In this document: one piece after another, positions 34,830 to 43,524 of the stretch
How positions within the stretch are numbered: the first letter of the stretch is position 1
Layout of the letters: every line of letters begins with the position of its first letter
From: Pseudomonas sp. B20(2017)
Lineage (GTDB): Bacteria > Pseudomonadota > Gammaproteobacteria > Pseudomonadales > Pseudomonadaceae
Direction of reading: 5' to 3'
Assembly: GCF_002113125.1 (NCBI RefSeq)
Contig: NZ_NEJP01000002.1
Span: 186,001-250,000 of the forward strand
Length of the DNA: 64,000 bases
The notes under the pieces: model-generated
What the model saw: the letters and a program-made list of their open reading frames with translations, nothing else
Databases searched by the model: none
What the model was told of the DNA's origin: nothing
Made by a program: the position numbers and the translations under genes

Positions 34830-36923
34830 TCAGTCCGGCTTGCCGTTAACCACACCGGCGGTGTTGTCGATCAGGCTCTTGGTCGCCGTTTGCAGGAACG
34901 CTTCGAGCTTGAGTTTCAGCTCGGCGGTGCGCGGTGCATCCGGTACCACTTCGGCGTGCGGGTTCGCGCCCAGCTCGTACTGATAGATCTTCGGTGCCAT
35001 TTCCTTCTCTTTCGGCAGCACCAGGATCTGGTCGGAGGTGACGATGGCGGTGGTCTGCTCGCTGCCCGACGGCTTGATCACGCCGAAACCGGTGTCACCC
35101 TGCGGCAGGTTCAGCAGGTCACGACCCCAGCACTGATGGCGTACCTCGCCACCCAGACGACCCATGATGGTCGGCACGATGTCGATCTGCGTACCCACGG
35201 TGTGGTCACGAGTACCGAATTTTTCCTGGATGCCCGGTGCGATCATCAGCATCGGCACGTTGAAACGGCCAAGGTCCATTTCGGTGATCTGACGCTCGTT
35301 GCCGAAGCCGTGGTCGCCGACGATCACGAACAGGGTTTCCTTGAAGTACGGCTCCTTGCGGGCCTTCTCGAAGAACTGGCCCAGCGCCCAGTCCGCGTAA
35401 CGCATGGCGGTCAGGTGCTCGTTGAGCGTGCCACGATCCGTCACGCGCTCGACCGGCAATGGCGTCGGCAAAGCGTACGGCGTGTGGTTGGACAGGGTCT
35501 GCAGCAACGCATAGAACGGCTTGCCGTTTTCCCGCGCCTTGAGCTCCACCAGACCACGGTCGAACATGTCCTGGTCGGACACCCCCCAGGTCGGATCGGA
35601 GAACACCGGGTTCACGAAGTCGTTACGACCGACGAAGTTGGTCATGCCCTGGTTGCTGAAGAAACCCGACTGGTTGTCCCAGGCAAAGTCGCCGTTGTAA
35701 ACGTAGACATCGTCGTACTTGCGCGCGCTAAGCAGCTGCGGCAGGCCGGACAGTTTGTGGCTGCCTTCCGGGGTCTGCATCAGGTATTCGAAACCCGGCA
35801 GGTTCGGGAAACATGCCATGGTGGCGAACATGCCCTGGTGGGTATGAGTGCCGTTGGAGAAGAAGCGGTCGAACAGCAGGCCTTCCTTCGACAGTTTGTC
35901 GAGGTACGGCGTGATGTTGCCCGGAGCGCCCAGTGCGCCCACCGAGTGACCGGCCATGCTTTCCATCAGGATCACGACGACGTTCTTGATCGGCAGGGTC
36001 TTGTCGGCAGGCGGTGTGTATTCACGACGTACGGCGGCAATATCGGCATCCACCAGTTTGTCGTCCGGCATCACCAGCATCTCGCGCACGACTTTCTGCG
36101 CCTGATCCTGCGGCAGTGTGGCTTTCCAGATATTGTCGCGATCCTCGCCCATCCGGTCCTTGGCCGCCGCGATCAGCGACAGCGTGCCGTTGAGGCCGAG
36201 CTGGTTGGCGAAGTTCGACTCAGTGGTGTAGACGTCGCCCCAACGCAGCGGCGGGCCTTGACGCAGGGTGCCACGGGCGGCGACCACGCAAATCAGCAGG
36301 CAGACGACGAACACAGCCAGACGCGCATACCATGGCGCCACTTGACGGGTGCCGACGTTACCACCGCTGAACGGACCGCGCGGACGGGTCAGACGGTCGG
36401 CGCCCTTGAACGCCAGGGTCAGGATCAGCGTGCCCACGGCCCACGCCAGCAGGTAACGCACCACCGGGAAACCGTACCAGAGCATGCTCATCACGGTTTT
36501 CGGGTCTTCCTTCACGTACTGGAACACCAGGCCGTTGAGGCGCTGGTGGAACTCGCGATAGAAGTCCATCTCCATCAGGCCGAGGAACAGCGCTATGCTC
36601 GAAGCGACAGTCAACCAGAAACGGAAGAACCCGCGCGCAGCCATGGCCCGGGCGCTGAACAGCGCCAGCACCAGTGGAATGCAGAGGTAAACCACCAGGC
36701 GCAGGTCGAAACGCAGGCCGTTGGCGAAGGCTTCGAGGAAAGTCGAGGCCGGGGTGTCGAGGATCATCTCGCGGTTGTAGACCAGCAGCGCGAGGCGCAG
36801 CACGGAAAACATCACCATCATGACCAGCGCGCACAGCAGCGTGTAGGCCAGATGCGATTTGACGGTCGGTTGCAGCAGGCGACTGGAAGATCGCTGCTGA
36901 TTCAGGGCGTCCGGGTTTGCCAT
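34830..36923 (-). CDS. LTA-synthase-like membrane sulfatase/phosphoglycerol transferase
   Basis: The 697-residue protein has five or so N-terminal transmembrane helices (about 25-235) and a periplasmic sulfatase-fold domain (about 310-620). The domain begins NVVVILMESMAGHSVGALG; a metal-ligand glutamate lies in MESMAG, a candidate threonine nucleophile in SNGTHTHQG, and a second metal site in VIVGDHGFG. In Gram-negative bacteria these proteins add phosphoglycerol to periplasmic glucans or other envelope glycans (OpgB-like) or modify lipids; the acceptor is not determinable here. It is monocistronic, followed by the terminator at 34783. Confidence 0.88.
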   Translation of the reverse strand: MANPDALNQQRSSSRLLQPTVKSHLAYTLLCALVMMVMFSVLRLALLVYNREMILDTPASTFLEAFANGLRFDLRLVVYLCIPLVLALFSARAMAARGFFRFWLTVASSIALFLGLMEMDFYREFHQRLNGLVFQYVKEDPKTVMSMLWYGFPVVRYLLAWAVGTLILTLAFKGADRLTRPRGPFSGGNVGTRQVAPWYARLAVFVVCLLICVVAARGTLRQGPPLRWGDVYTTESNFANQLGLNGTLSLIAAAKDRMGEDRDNIWKATLPQDQAQKVVREMLVMPDDKLVDADIAAVRREYTPPADKTLPIKNVVVILMESMAGHSVGALGAPGNITPYLDKLSKEGLLFDRFFSNGTHTHQGMFATMACFPNLPGFEYLMQTPEGSHKLSGLPQLLSARKYDDVYVYNGDFAWDNQSGFFSNQGMTNFVGRNDFVNPVFSDPTWGVSDQDMFDRGLVELKARENGKPFYALLQTLSNHTPYALPTPLPVERVTDRGTLNEHLTAMRYADWALGQFFEKARKEPYFKETLFVIVGDHGFGNERQITEMDLGRFNVPMLMIAPGIQEKFGTRDHTVGTQIDIVPTIMGRLGGEVRHQCWGRDLLNLPQGDTGFGVIKPSGSEQTTAIVTSDQILVLPKEKEMAPKIYQYELGANPHAEVVPDAPRTAELKLKLEAFLQTATKSLIDNTAGVVNGKPD

Positions 36924-37237
36924 GTCGTTTTAGGACCCATTGGAAGTTGAAGTTGCAAAAATACAGCTGCGCCCTGCCCTCTGTTGGCCATTCCAGGCCC
37001 CGGGGATTGCGCGGTGCGCAAATGTTGCACGATCACCGATGGCATTGCCATTGATTACTGTCCACCGCCGGACTGTTTCATTTGAAGACACGGCATACCG
37101 GGACAGGTGCAAACAACGCGGGCGAATTGTCTTGGAGACTTTGTGAAAATTTCGTTCAACGCATATCCGAAAACACAATAAACCTGGAAAACAAAACGCC
37201 CCGAATACCTCGGGGCGTCTGCAGGTGAACGCGATAC
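36924..37237. other. 314-bp intergenic region
   Basis: No gene is seen. It must hold the promoter for the minus-strand sulfatase gene at 34830-36923. A perfect palindrome ATGGCA-T-TGCCAT lies at 37039-37051, about 115 bp upstream of that gene, a possible operator. The terminator of the START-domain gene is at 37190-37218. Confidence 0.5.
37190..37218 (-). terminator. Intrinsic terminator of the START-domain gene
   Basis: On the minus strand ACGCCCCGA-GGTAT-TCGGGGCGT forms a perfect 9-bp stem with a 5-nt loop, followed by TTTGTTTT. Confidence 0.92.
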
Positions 37238-37843
37238 TTACTTCTCGGCGCGTTCTTTCAAGGCTTTCAGGGTGTTGAACGGTGCGTCGACCACAAACTT
37301 GTTGGCGATCATCGAAGGCACGCTGCCACCTGGCTCGGTGTGAACCTGATAGGTCACTTCAACCTGATCGCCTTTTGGCACGAACTTCCAGAAGCCTTTG
37401 ACTTGAGCAACCCGAACAAAACCCTTTTCTTCAGGCAGATATTTCGGCACGCCTTCCAGATTGCGGGTCAGGCTGCCATCGGCGCCTTCAACGGTGGTGA
37501 CATGCAGGATGGAATCGCGCGGGGTGACAGGCCATGGCGTGTTGAACTGAGTGTAGGTCCAGCTCTGGTCACCTTCGTGCTTGAGCAGTTTCTGGGTCTT
37601 GCATTCGTGAATCCAGGCGCAGGCACCGGAGACGTCTTCCTGCAAGGCGCGCAGTTTGGCGACAGTGGTCTTCATCACGGTCACGCCCTGATAAGACTTG
37701 TAGTCCGAACCCGGCACTTCGCTCAGGGAGACTTTGATGCCGTCCTCGTTCTTGGCGACTTTCCAGTCTTCAGCCTGGGCGGCCGAGGTGGCCAGCACGG
37801 CCGTCAAACCACACAACACAGCGATACGATGCAGCGAACCCAT
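37238..37843 (-). CDS. Exported START-domain (lipid-binding-like) protein
   Basis: The 201-residue protein has a signal peptide (MGSLHRIAVLCGLTAVLATSAAQA, cleavage about residue 24). A START/SRPBCC-like domain follows, with EVPGSDYKSYQGVTVMKT and YTQFNTPWPVTPRDSILHVTTVEGADGS, including the conserved W-P-x-x-x-R-D segment. Such domains bind lipids or other hydrophobic ligands in a deep cavity; the ligand is unknown. It probably acts in the periplasm. AAGGAA lies 7 nt before the ATG at 37843. It follows the YkgJ-family gene by 41 bp and may share its transcript. It ends in a strong terminator. Confidence 0.88.
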   Translation of the reverse strand: MGSLHRIAVLCGLTAVLATSAAQAEDWKVAKNEDGIKVSLSEVPGSDYKSYQGVTVMKTTVAKLRALQEDVSGACAWIHECKTQKLLKHEGDQSWTYTQFNTPWPVTPRDSILHVTTVEGADGSLTRNLEGVPKYLPEEKGFVRVAQVKGFWKFVPKGDQVEVTYQVHTEPGGSVPSMIANKFVVDAPFNTLKALKERAEK

Positions 37844-37884
37844 AGTCTTATTCCTTATTGTTGAAGTTCCGTTCGTTTGACACT

Positions 37885-38139
37885 TCACGCCGCCGTCATC
37901 TGCTCCCACCAGCCGAGCAATCTGATCGCGTCTTCCTGGCTGCTACCGCAGACGTCGGGATCGGCCTTGAATCCTGAGCAGACCGCCGGACGCTCCGGTC
38001 GGCCGAAAATGTTGCACAGGTTATCGACCGACAACTGAACGCAGCGTTCACCGGCAGGTTTGCCATCGGGCATGCCTGGAATCGGCGAACTGATGGAAGG
38101 GGCAATGCAGCAGGCGCCACAGCCTTCACGGCATTTCAT
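37885..38139 (-). CDS. YkgJ-family cysteine cluster protein
   Basis: The 84-residue protein begins MKCREGCGACC and contains six more spaced Cys-x residues (ERCVQ, NLCNIFG, AVCSGF, DVCGSS), the YkgJ/UPF0153 pattern expected to bind a zinc or Fe-S cluster. The R-P-E-R-P-A-V-C-S segment is conserved in the family. The function is unknown. It sits upstream of the START-domain gene in the same direction with a short gap. Confidence 0.88.
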   Translation of the reverse strand: MKCREGCGACCIAPSISSPIPGMPDGKPAGERCVQLSVDNLCNIFGRPERPAVCSGFKADPDVCGSSQEDAIRLLGWWEQMTAA

Positions 38140-38305
38140 GACGACGCGTTCCTCGCAGCGGGCAATGTGTTAAAGGGACGCGGAACAGGGTAACCGCTTA
38201 AACGGCTGTTTTAAATTCCCTGAACCGGGGTTTTTACGCAGAAACGAAAGTGACTGACCAGTCTCCGACAAAGCGTCTGGTCTGCGGGTCACCGATGGGG
38301 GCGAT

Positions 38306-38785
38306 TTATTGCTTGAACTCGAAATCCAGCGCCGCGCCTTCGACTTCCCGACGCTCCTCATTGCGCAGCTGCAACTGCATTTCGTTGCTGAGCAAACGGC
38401 CGTTGAGCTGGAACCCGCTGTTCTTGTCGCCGAACATCTGCGGCAGGATCGGTTCACGCTTGGGCAGCGTCACGGAGCCTGGCGGCTTCAATTCCTGAAC
38501 CATGTCTTTGGGCAAACTCAAATCGAGCTTCGTGGACGGCAACGGCGTCTTGGCCACTTCTTTCGCCGACTTTGACTTGGAAGCGACCGGGGCGCGCTTC
38601 TTGGCGGGAGCAGCCTTTTTCTGCGGTGCTTTTTTCGCTGGAACGGTCTTCTTGGCCGTGACCGGTTTTTTCGCGGAGGCAGCAGCCGGCGTCTTTTCCT
38701 GGGCCGCGGCCGCCATGGCGCCAGGCACATGACCCATCATCAGCAGGCAGAGCACAACCCAGACGGCAGAAAATTTCGCTTTCAT
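38306..38785 (-). CDS. Exported lysine/alanine-rich protein of unknown function
   Basis: The 159-residue protein begins with a signal peptide (about 1-26; VWVVLCLLMMGHVPGAMA). Residues 30-80 form a low-complexity lysine/alanine/proline region, with repeated AKK and PAKKA units. A more conserved C-terminal part follows (LDLSLPKDMVQELKPPGSVTLPKREPILPQMFG). The basic repeats resemble histone-H1-like or IF-2 linker sequence, which explains misleading database names, but the signal peptide argues for an envelope role, perhaps binding acidic polymers. The ATG at 38785 starts directly on the signal peptide; its ribosome-binding site is weak. Confidence 0.75.
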   Translation of the reverse strand: MKAKFSAVWVVLCLLMMGHVPGAMAAAAQEKTPAAASAKKPVTAKKTVPAKKAPQKKAAPAKKRAPVASKSKSAKEVAKTPLPSTKLDLSLPKDMVQELKPPGSVTLPKREPILPQMFGDKNSGFQLNGRLLSNEMQLQLRNEERREVEGAALDFEFKQ

Positions 38786-38859
38786 GAACCCAACGAAGCT
38801 AACGGCAGAGGGCCATATGCTCGCTTGTTGGACGTCACATGACAAGCTCCGCCATTGTT

Positions 38860-40299
38860 TCAAAATCCACCGGCCATCTCCTGGCAGAGCTGGGTCGCCA
38901 ACATGCCAAGGGTCATCAGCGCCCGTTCAGCTTCACGATTCCACGGTATGCCGCAGTTCAACCGGATGCAGTGGTTAAACTGCTCGGTGTTGCTGAAAAT
39001 CAGGCCCGGCGCAATGCTGATGCCCTGTTGCAGCGCCCGCACGTGCAATTCCTGAGTGTTGACCCGCCCCGGCAGACTGACCCACAGAATGAATCCGCCG
39101 GTCGGCCGGGTCATCTGGGTGCCTTCGGGAAAGTACTGCTGAACCGCCAGCTGGAACGCACTGAGATTTTTTCGGTATTCCTGGCGGATGTACCGTAAAT
39201 GCCGGTCATAACCACCGTTTTCCAGGTAAGCCGCGATGGCCATTTGCGTGACACTGCACGCCGAATGGGTGCTGAAGGTCTGCAAGCGCTGGATTTCCTG
39301 CTGATACTTGCCGGCGATCATCCAGCCGATGCGCACACCGGGGGACAACGTCTTGGAAAAACTCGAGCAATAGATCACCCGATCGAGCCGGTCGTAGGCC
39401 TTGAGCGACTTGGTGCGGCCCTGCTCGAACATCAACTCGCCATAGATGTCGTCTTCGACAATCTGGATATCGAAGTCCGAAGCCAGTCTCAGCAGTTGTT
39501 TTTGACGCTCCTCTGGCATGGTGCCGCCGAGCGGATTACTCAGGCGCGTGGTCAGCACCAGCGCCTTGATCGACCATTGGTTGGCCGCCAGTTGCAGGGC
39601 TTCTAGGCTCATGCCGGTGGCGGGGTCGCTGGGGATCTCGATGACTTTCAGGCCCAGCAGATCCGCCAGTTGCAGCAGTCCGTAATAAGTCGGTGATTCG
39701 GCGGCGATCAGGTCGCCGGGGCGGGTCAGCACCCGCAACGACATCTGCAAGGCGTCGACGCAGCCGTGAGTGATCACCACTTCCGAAGGGTCAACGACCA
39801 CGCCTGCATCGCGCATACGAATCGCCACCTGCCGGCGCAGCGGTTCGAAACCGGGGCTGAACATGTAACTGAATGCCCGAGGGCTGTGAAAGCGGGTGAC
39901 CTTGGCCAGTTGCTGATGCAGGGCGCGCACCGGCAAGTAATCGACACTCGGCACCGCCGCCCCCAGCGGGAATACGCCTTCACGACGGGATTCGACCAAT
40001 ACTTGCTGAATGATGCTGCTGCGGGTAACCAGGCCTGGTCGTTCGACCCGGGCGATATCCGGCGTAGGCGCGGTCAGCGCCGGCGTCTGGTGCACGTAGT
40101 AGCCAGACTGCGGCCGCGCACGGATCAGGCCCTGATCTTCGAGGTTGGCGTAAGCCTGTAACACCGTGGCATGGCTGACGTTGAGCTGCGAACTCATCTT
40201 GCGCACCGAAGGCACGCGCTCGCCCGGTTGATAAACGCCACGGCGAATATCTTCGGCCAGCTGTTGAGCAATACGTTGGTAGAGCAAGAGATTGGTCAT
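38860..40299 (-). CDS. MocR-type (GntR HTH + aminotransferase) transcriptional regulator
   Basis: The 479-residue protein combines an N-terminal GntR winged helix (about 5-70; ERVPSVRKMSSQLNVSHATVLQAYANLEDQGLI) with a fold type I aminotransferase-like domain (about 100-470). The PLP-binding lysine is in CSSFSKTLSPGVRIGW and the aromatic/asparagine ligands in STRLSNPLGG. MocR regulators use PLP as a sensor and often control vitamin B6, amino-acid or transport genes. No obvious target gene is adjacent. It runs in the same direction as the lipoprotein operon but lies downstream of that operon's terminator. Confidence 0.9.
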   Translation of the reverse strand: MTNLLLYQRIAQQLAEDIRRGVYQPGERVPSVRKMSSQLNVSHATVLQAYANLEDQGLIRARPQSGYYVHQTPALTAPTPDIARVERPGLVTRSSIIQQVLVESRREGVFPLGAAVPSVDYLPVRALHQQLAKVTRFHSPRAFSYMFSPGFEPLRRQVAIRMRDAGVVVDPSEVVITHGCVDALQMSLRVLTRPGDLIAAESPTYYGLLQLADLLGLKVIEIPSDPATGMSLEALQLAANQWSIKALVLTTRLSNPLGGTMPEERQKQLLRLASDFDIQIVEDDIYGELMFEQGRTKSLKAYDRLDRVIYCSSFSKTLSPGVRIGWMIAGKYQQEIQRLQTFSTHSACSVTQMAIAAYLENGGYDRHLRYIRQEYRKNLSAFQLAVQQYFPEGTQMTRPTGGFILWVSLPGRVNTQELHVRALQQGISIAPGLIFSNTEQFNHCIRLNCGIPWNREAERALMTLGMLATQLCQEMAGGF

Positions 40300-40450
40300 G
40301 ACGCAGCACTCGATTTCACGGGCGTTTTATTCTTGTGTGAAACAATACCGGAACAGTTTGGAAGTGTACTGGGACAGTTGCCATATTAGTCAACCATACA
40401 GTGCAGTGCCGGTTAAATCTGTACTGCTTTGTGAGGTAATCGACAGACGT

Positions 40451-40486
40451 AAAAAAGCCCGGCGCTGCCTGACAGCCCGGGCTTTC
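40451..40486 (-). terminator. Intrinsic terminator of the lipoprotein/OmpA operon
   Basis: On the minus strand AAAGCCCGG ... CCGGGCTTT is followed by six Ts. It lies 15 bp after the stop of the OmpA-family gene. Confidence 0.9.
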
Positions 40487-40500
40487 CAGTAACGCCACCC

Positions 40501-41313
40501 TCAGCGGGCGGCGCCGAGCTGGCCTTTTTCGTCGGAGAACACGATTTCCACCCGACGGTTCTGCGCGCGCCCACGCTCCGAAGCATTGGCGTCCACAGGG
40601 TATTCGTCGCCGTAGCCTTCGACCTGAATGCGTTTTTCATCGATGCCCAGGTCCGTCAACACGTCCGCTACCGACTGCGCGCGATCGCGGGACAGCTTGA
40701 GGTTTTCCTGCTTGCCGCCGGTGCTATCGGTGTAGCCCTCGATGCGCACGATGCGTTTCGGGTTGAGTTGCAGGAACTGCACGATCTTCAGCACCACGCG
40801 GTTGGCCGAGTTTTTCAGCTCGGCTTCACCGGTATCGAACAGCACGTCACCCAGGGTCATCACCAGACCACGGTCAGTTTGTGTCGTGGCCAGCGCAACG
40901 ATCTGCTCTTCCAGCCATTTGCCCTGCTGTTGCACGCTCAACAGTTTCGACTCGCGCAGGGCCAGTTGCAGGCGTTGGCGCTCCAGTTCCAGCTTCGCAG
41001 CGCGTTCTTCGTTGAGTACCTGATTGGTGTGCTCACGGGCGATTTCGCTGTAGCGCTGACTCAGATAGGCGTAATGCACCACGTCCGAGCCGCTGCCCCA
41101 ATACGTCGACAGACGATCGGCACGGGCCAGGGACTCGCCAGCGCGAATCACGTCTTTTGGCGCGATGCGCAACACGTTGGAATCTTCCTTGACCTTCTGG
41201 AAATCGGCGCCGGCCTGCTGCAATGCGGATTCGCTGTGTTGACCTGCGCAGCCGTAAAGACTGGCACAACCGGCGAGGATCAGAGCGCCGAGGGCTTTGG
41301 ACGTCAGGCTCAT
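40501..41313 (-). CDS. OmpA-family lipoprotein with DUF4398-like N-terminal region
   Basis: The 270-residue lipoprotein has a signal peptide with lipobox LYGC (about residues 19-22). A helical DUF4398-like region with a coiled-coil stretch follows (HTNQVLNEERAAKLELERQRLQLALRESKLL, about 95-130). A C-terminal OmpA-like peptidoglycan-binding domain (about 150-262) has LFDTGEAEL, IEGYTDS, NLKLSRDRAQSV and NRRVEIVF. It likely ties the outer membrane to peptidoglycan. Its ATG overlaps the upstream stop (ATGA), with GGGAG before it, so it is translationally coupled to the DUF4398 lipoprotein. Confidence 0.9.
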   Translation of the reverse strand: MSLTSKALGALILAGCASLYGCAGQHSESALQQAGADFQKVKEDSNVLRIAPKDVIRAGESLARADRLSTYWGSGSDVVHYAYLSQRYSEIAREHTNQVLNEERAAKLELERQRLQLALRESKLLSVQQQGKWLEEQIVALATTQTDRGLVMTLGDVLFDTGEAELKNSANRVVLKIVQFLQLNPKRIVRIEGYTDSTGGKQENLKLSRDRAQSVADVLTDLGIDEKRIQVEGYGDEYPVDANASERGRAQNRRVEIVFSDEKGQLGAAR

Positions 41314-41666
41314 TGGGCATCTCCCAGTTGCTTGCGCAGTCGGACGATGCGGGTGTTGAGCACGTTCACTTGCTCTTCGCTCTTCTGGGTCAGCACTTTG
41401 GCTTCTGCCAGACGTGCGTCGAGTTCAGCCTGTTCGAATCGCATCCGCGCATTCTTGTAAGACTCACCCGCCATGCTGCCTTTGGCCCGGTTGAACTTGT
41501 CTTCTGCCAGTTTCATTTCCGGCACGTCTTCGGCGGTGGCGCCCACAGCTTTGGCTTGCTCAAGGGCCTGCTCGGTCAGGCGCATTTGTTCATTGGGTGC
41601 CGGATCGCTGGCGCAACCGGCCAGAGCCAGAACGGCCATGGCCGCGAAAAGAAGTCGATTACTCAC
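41310..41666 (-). CDS. DUF4398 lipoprotein
   Basis: This 118-residue small lipoprotein has lipobox LAGC (about residues 15-18) and a helical DUF4398 domain predicted to form coiled coils (FNRAKGSMAGESYKNARMRFEQAELDARLAEAKVLTQKSEEQVN). It has a GTG start with AGGGA 6 nt upstream. The function is unknown; with the OmpA-family partner immediately downstream it likely forms an envelope complex. It follows the substrate-binding protein gene by 9 bp, making a three-gene operon. Confidence 0.85.
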   Translation of the reverse strand: MSNRLLFAAMAVLALAGCASDPAPNEQMRLTEQALEQAKAVGATAEDVPEMKLAEDKFNRAKGSMAGESYKNARMRFEQAELDARLAEAKVLTQKSEEQVNVLNTRIVRLRKQLGDAQ

Positions 41667-41675
41667 TAAGAATCC

Positions 41676-42512
41676 CTACTGTTTTGGGGCGCTGACAGGT
41701 GGTTGCGGCGGCTGTTGCTGCTGCGCCTTCCAGCGCTCGATGTTGCGTTGCAGCGCGGCTTCCGTCAGGCCGGACGCGGGCAATTCTGTCATCTTTTTGG
41801 CCAGCTGTCCGCGCAACCACGGATCGTTGCAGGCCGAGTTGTGCGAAACCGCGAGGAACAGACCGGGCCGGTCGATGGGTTGTTCAAAAGCCAGCAGATC
41901 ATTGGCCATGCCCAGTGCCTGCGCGGCCGCCATCCCCGAGTAGCGGCCGGCGAGTACATATTCCACCTCGCCCAGCAGAAGTTTCTGAAACGCCTGGGTC
42001 AGGTTTGCCGTACGGATCAGGGTCAATTGCTGCTCGGCGAAAGTGCCGAATGCCGGGGTCATTCGAGACTTTTCCGACAATCCTCCTTGATGGCCCTGAA
42101 GATCCTTCGCTTCGCTGTAGACCAGAGTCGAGCCCTTGCGGGTCCATACCAGATAGTCGTTTTCCAGCAGCGACGGATGAATGTAGTCGAGGTTTTCAAG
42201 CTCGTTGAAGTCCAGCGGCGTGTCGGCCAGCATGTCCATGCGCCCGCTGCGCACTTCGTCGAGGGCCTGGGAACGCTTGCCGGCATACAGCAGTTCGACT
42301 TTGATGCCCAGATCCTTGGCCACCTGTTGCAACAGGTCGGCACTGGCACCGATCAGTTGTTTGGGATTCTGCGGATCCTGCCAGAGGTACGGCGGTGCAT
42401 CCGGGCTGCCGGTCACGACGAGCTGCTCGCACTTGCCCGCCGCCACCGACAGGCCCGGCAACAATGCCAGCCCCAGCAACCACGAGCAGCCCAACCGACG
42501 ATGCAGATCCAT
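41676..42512 (-). CDS. Extracellular solute-binding protein (family 3-like)
   Basis: The 278-residue protein has a signal peptide (MDLHRRLGCSWLLGLALLPGLSVAAG, about 26 residues) and a bilobed SBP_bac_3-type domain with PPYLWQDPQNPKQLIGASADLLQQVAKDLG and RMDMLADTPL. The C-terminal tail is rich in glutamine and proline (QQQQPPQPPVSAPK), unusual for a free periplasmic receptor. No transporter permease is adjacent; instead the gene heads an operon with two envelope lipoproteins. It may therefore be a sensor or envelope component rather than an ABC receptor. Confidence 0.82.
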   Translation of the reverse strand: MDLHRRLGCSWLLGLALLPGLSVAAGKCEQLVVTGSPDAPPYLWQDPQNPKQLIGASADLLQQVAKDLGIKVELLYAGKRSQALDEVRSGRMDMLADTPLDFNELENLDYIHPSLLENDYLVWTRKGSTLVYSEAKDLQGHQGGLSEKSRMTPAFGTFAEQQLTLIRTANLTQAFQKLLLGEVEYVLAGRYSGMAAAQALGMANDLLAFEQPIDRPGLFLAVSHNSACNDPWLRGQLAKKMTELPASGLTEAALQRNIERWKAQQQQPPQPPVSAPKQ

Positions 42513-42541
42513 GGCGAAACGCTCCCACTCAAATCCAAGAC

Positions 42542-42576
42542 AAAAAAAAGCCCGACCAACAGGCCGGGCTCTTTAT
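42542..42576 (-). terminator. Intrinsic terminator of etfBA
   Basis: On the minus strand AGCCCGGCC ... GGTCGGGCT (one mismatch) is followed by a T8 run, 17 bp after the etfA stop. Confidence 0.9.
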
Positions 42577-42592
42577 AAGTGAAGCTGCCGGA

Positions 42593-43522
42593 TTAGACCA
42601 GCTTCTCCAGCTCAGGTACGGCTTCGAACAGATCCGCCACCAGGCCGTAATCGGCCACCTGGAAGATCGGCGCTTCTTCGTCCTTGTTGATCGCAACGAT
42701 CACTTTGGAGTCTTTCATGCCGGCCAGGTGCTGGATCGCGCCGGAGATACCGACGGCGATGTACAGCTGTGGTGCGACGATCTTGCCGGTCTGACCAACC
42801 TGCATGTCGTTCGGTACGAAACCTGCGTCGACCGCGGCGCGGGAAGCACCCACGGCAGCGCCCAGCTTGTCGGCCAGAGCGTACAGGTGTTTGAAGTTGT
42901 CGCCGTTCTGCATGCCGCGGCCGCCGGAAACGACGATCTTGGCAGCGGTCAGCTCAGGACGATCGGACTTGGCCAGTTCTTCGCTGACGAAGCTGGAAGT
43001 GCCGGCGTTGTGAGCAGCAGCAACTGCTTCAACGGCAGCCGAACCACCTTCAGCGGCAACCGGGTCGAAACCGGTGGCACGTACGGTGATCACTTTGATC
43101 GCAGCGGTCGATTGCACGGTAGCAATGGCGTTACCGGCGTAGATCGGACGCTTGAAGGTGTCAGCGCTTTCTACCGAGATGATCTCGGAGATCTGGTCAA
43201 CGTCCAGCTGGGCGGCAACGCGCGGCAGGATGTTTTTGCCGTTGGAAGTGGCGGCAGCCAGGATGTGGCTGTAGCCAGCGCCCAGCTCTGCAACCAGTGG
43301 AGCAACGTTTTCCGGCAGCTGATGCGCGTAGGCAGCATTGTCAGCGTTCAGGACTTTGCTCACGCCAGCGATTTTCGCGGCGGCTTCAGCCACGGCGCCA
43401 GCGCCCTGGCCTGCAACCAGAACGTGGATGTCGCCGCCGATTTTGGCAGCGGCAGCCACGGTGTTCAGGGTGGCCGGAGCCAGCACCTTGTTGTCGTGTT
43501 CGGCGATTACCAAGATAGTCAT
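42593..43522 (-). CDS. etfA: Electron transfer flavoprotein subunit alpha
   Basis: The 309-residue FAD-binding subunit begins [22 protein letters not shown]. It carries the C-terminal FAD domain with [13 protein letters not shown] (about 205), [27 protein letters not shown] (about 245-270) and [20 protein letters not shown]. With EtfB it accepts electrons from acyl-CoA and other dehydrogenases and passes them to ETF-QO. It starts 2 bp after etfB; ends in a terminator. All expected domains are intact. Confidence 0.96.
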   Translation of the reverse strand: MTILVIAEHDNKVLAPATLNTVAAAAKIGGDIHVLVAGQGAGAVAEAAAKIAGVSKVLNADNAAYAHQLPENVAPLVAELGAGYSHILAAATSNGKNILPRVAAQLDVDQISEIISVESADTFKRPIYAGNAIATVQSTAAIKVITVRATGFDPVAAEGGSAAVEAVAAAHNAGTSSFVSEELAKSDRPELTAAKIVVSGGRGMQNGDNFKHLYALADKLGAAVGASRAAVDAGFVPNDMQVGQTGKIVAPQLYIAVGISGAIQHLAGMKDSKVIVAINKDEEAPIFQVADYGLVADLFEAVPELEKLV

Positions 43523-43524
43523 GA

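Noticed and set aside
40316..40500. Promoter or small RNA in the 40300-40500 gap
   Set aside because: Only the operon terminator at 40451-40486 and ordinary upstream sequence of the MocR gene are seen; no convincing sRNA features.
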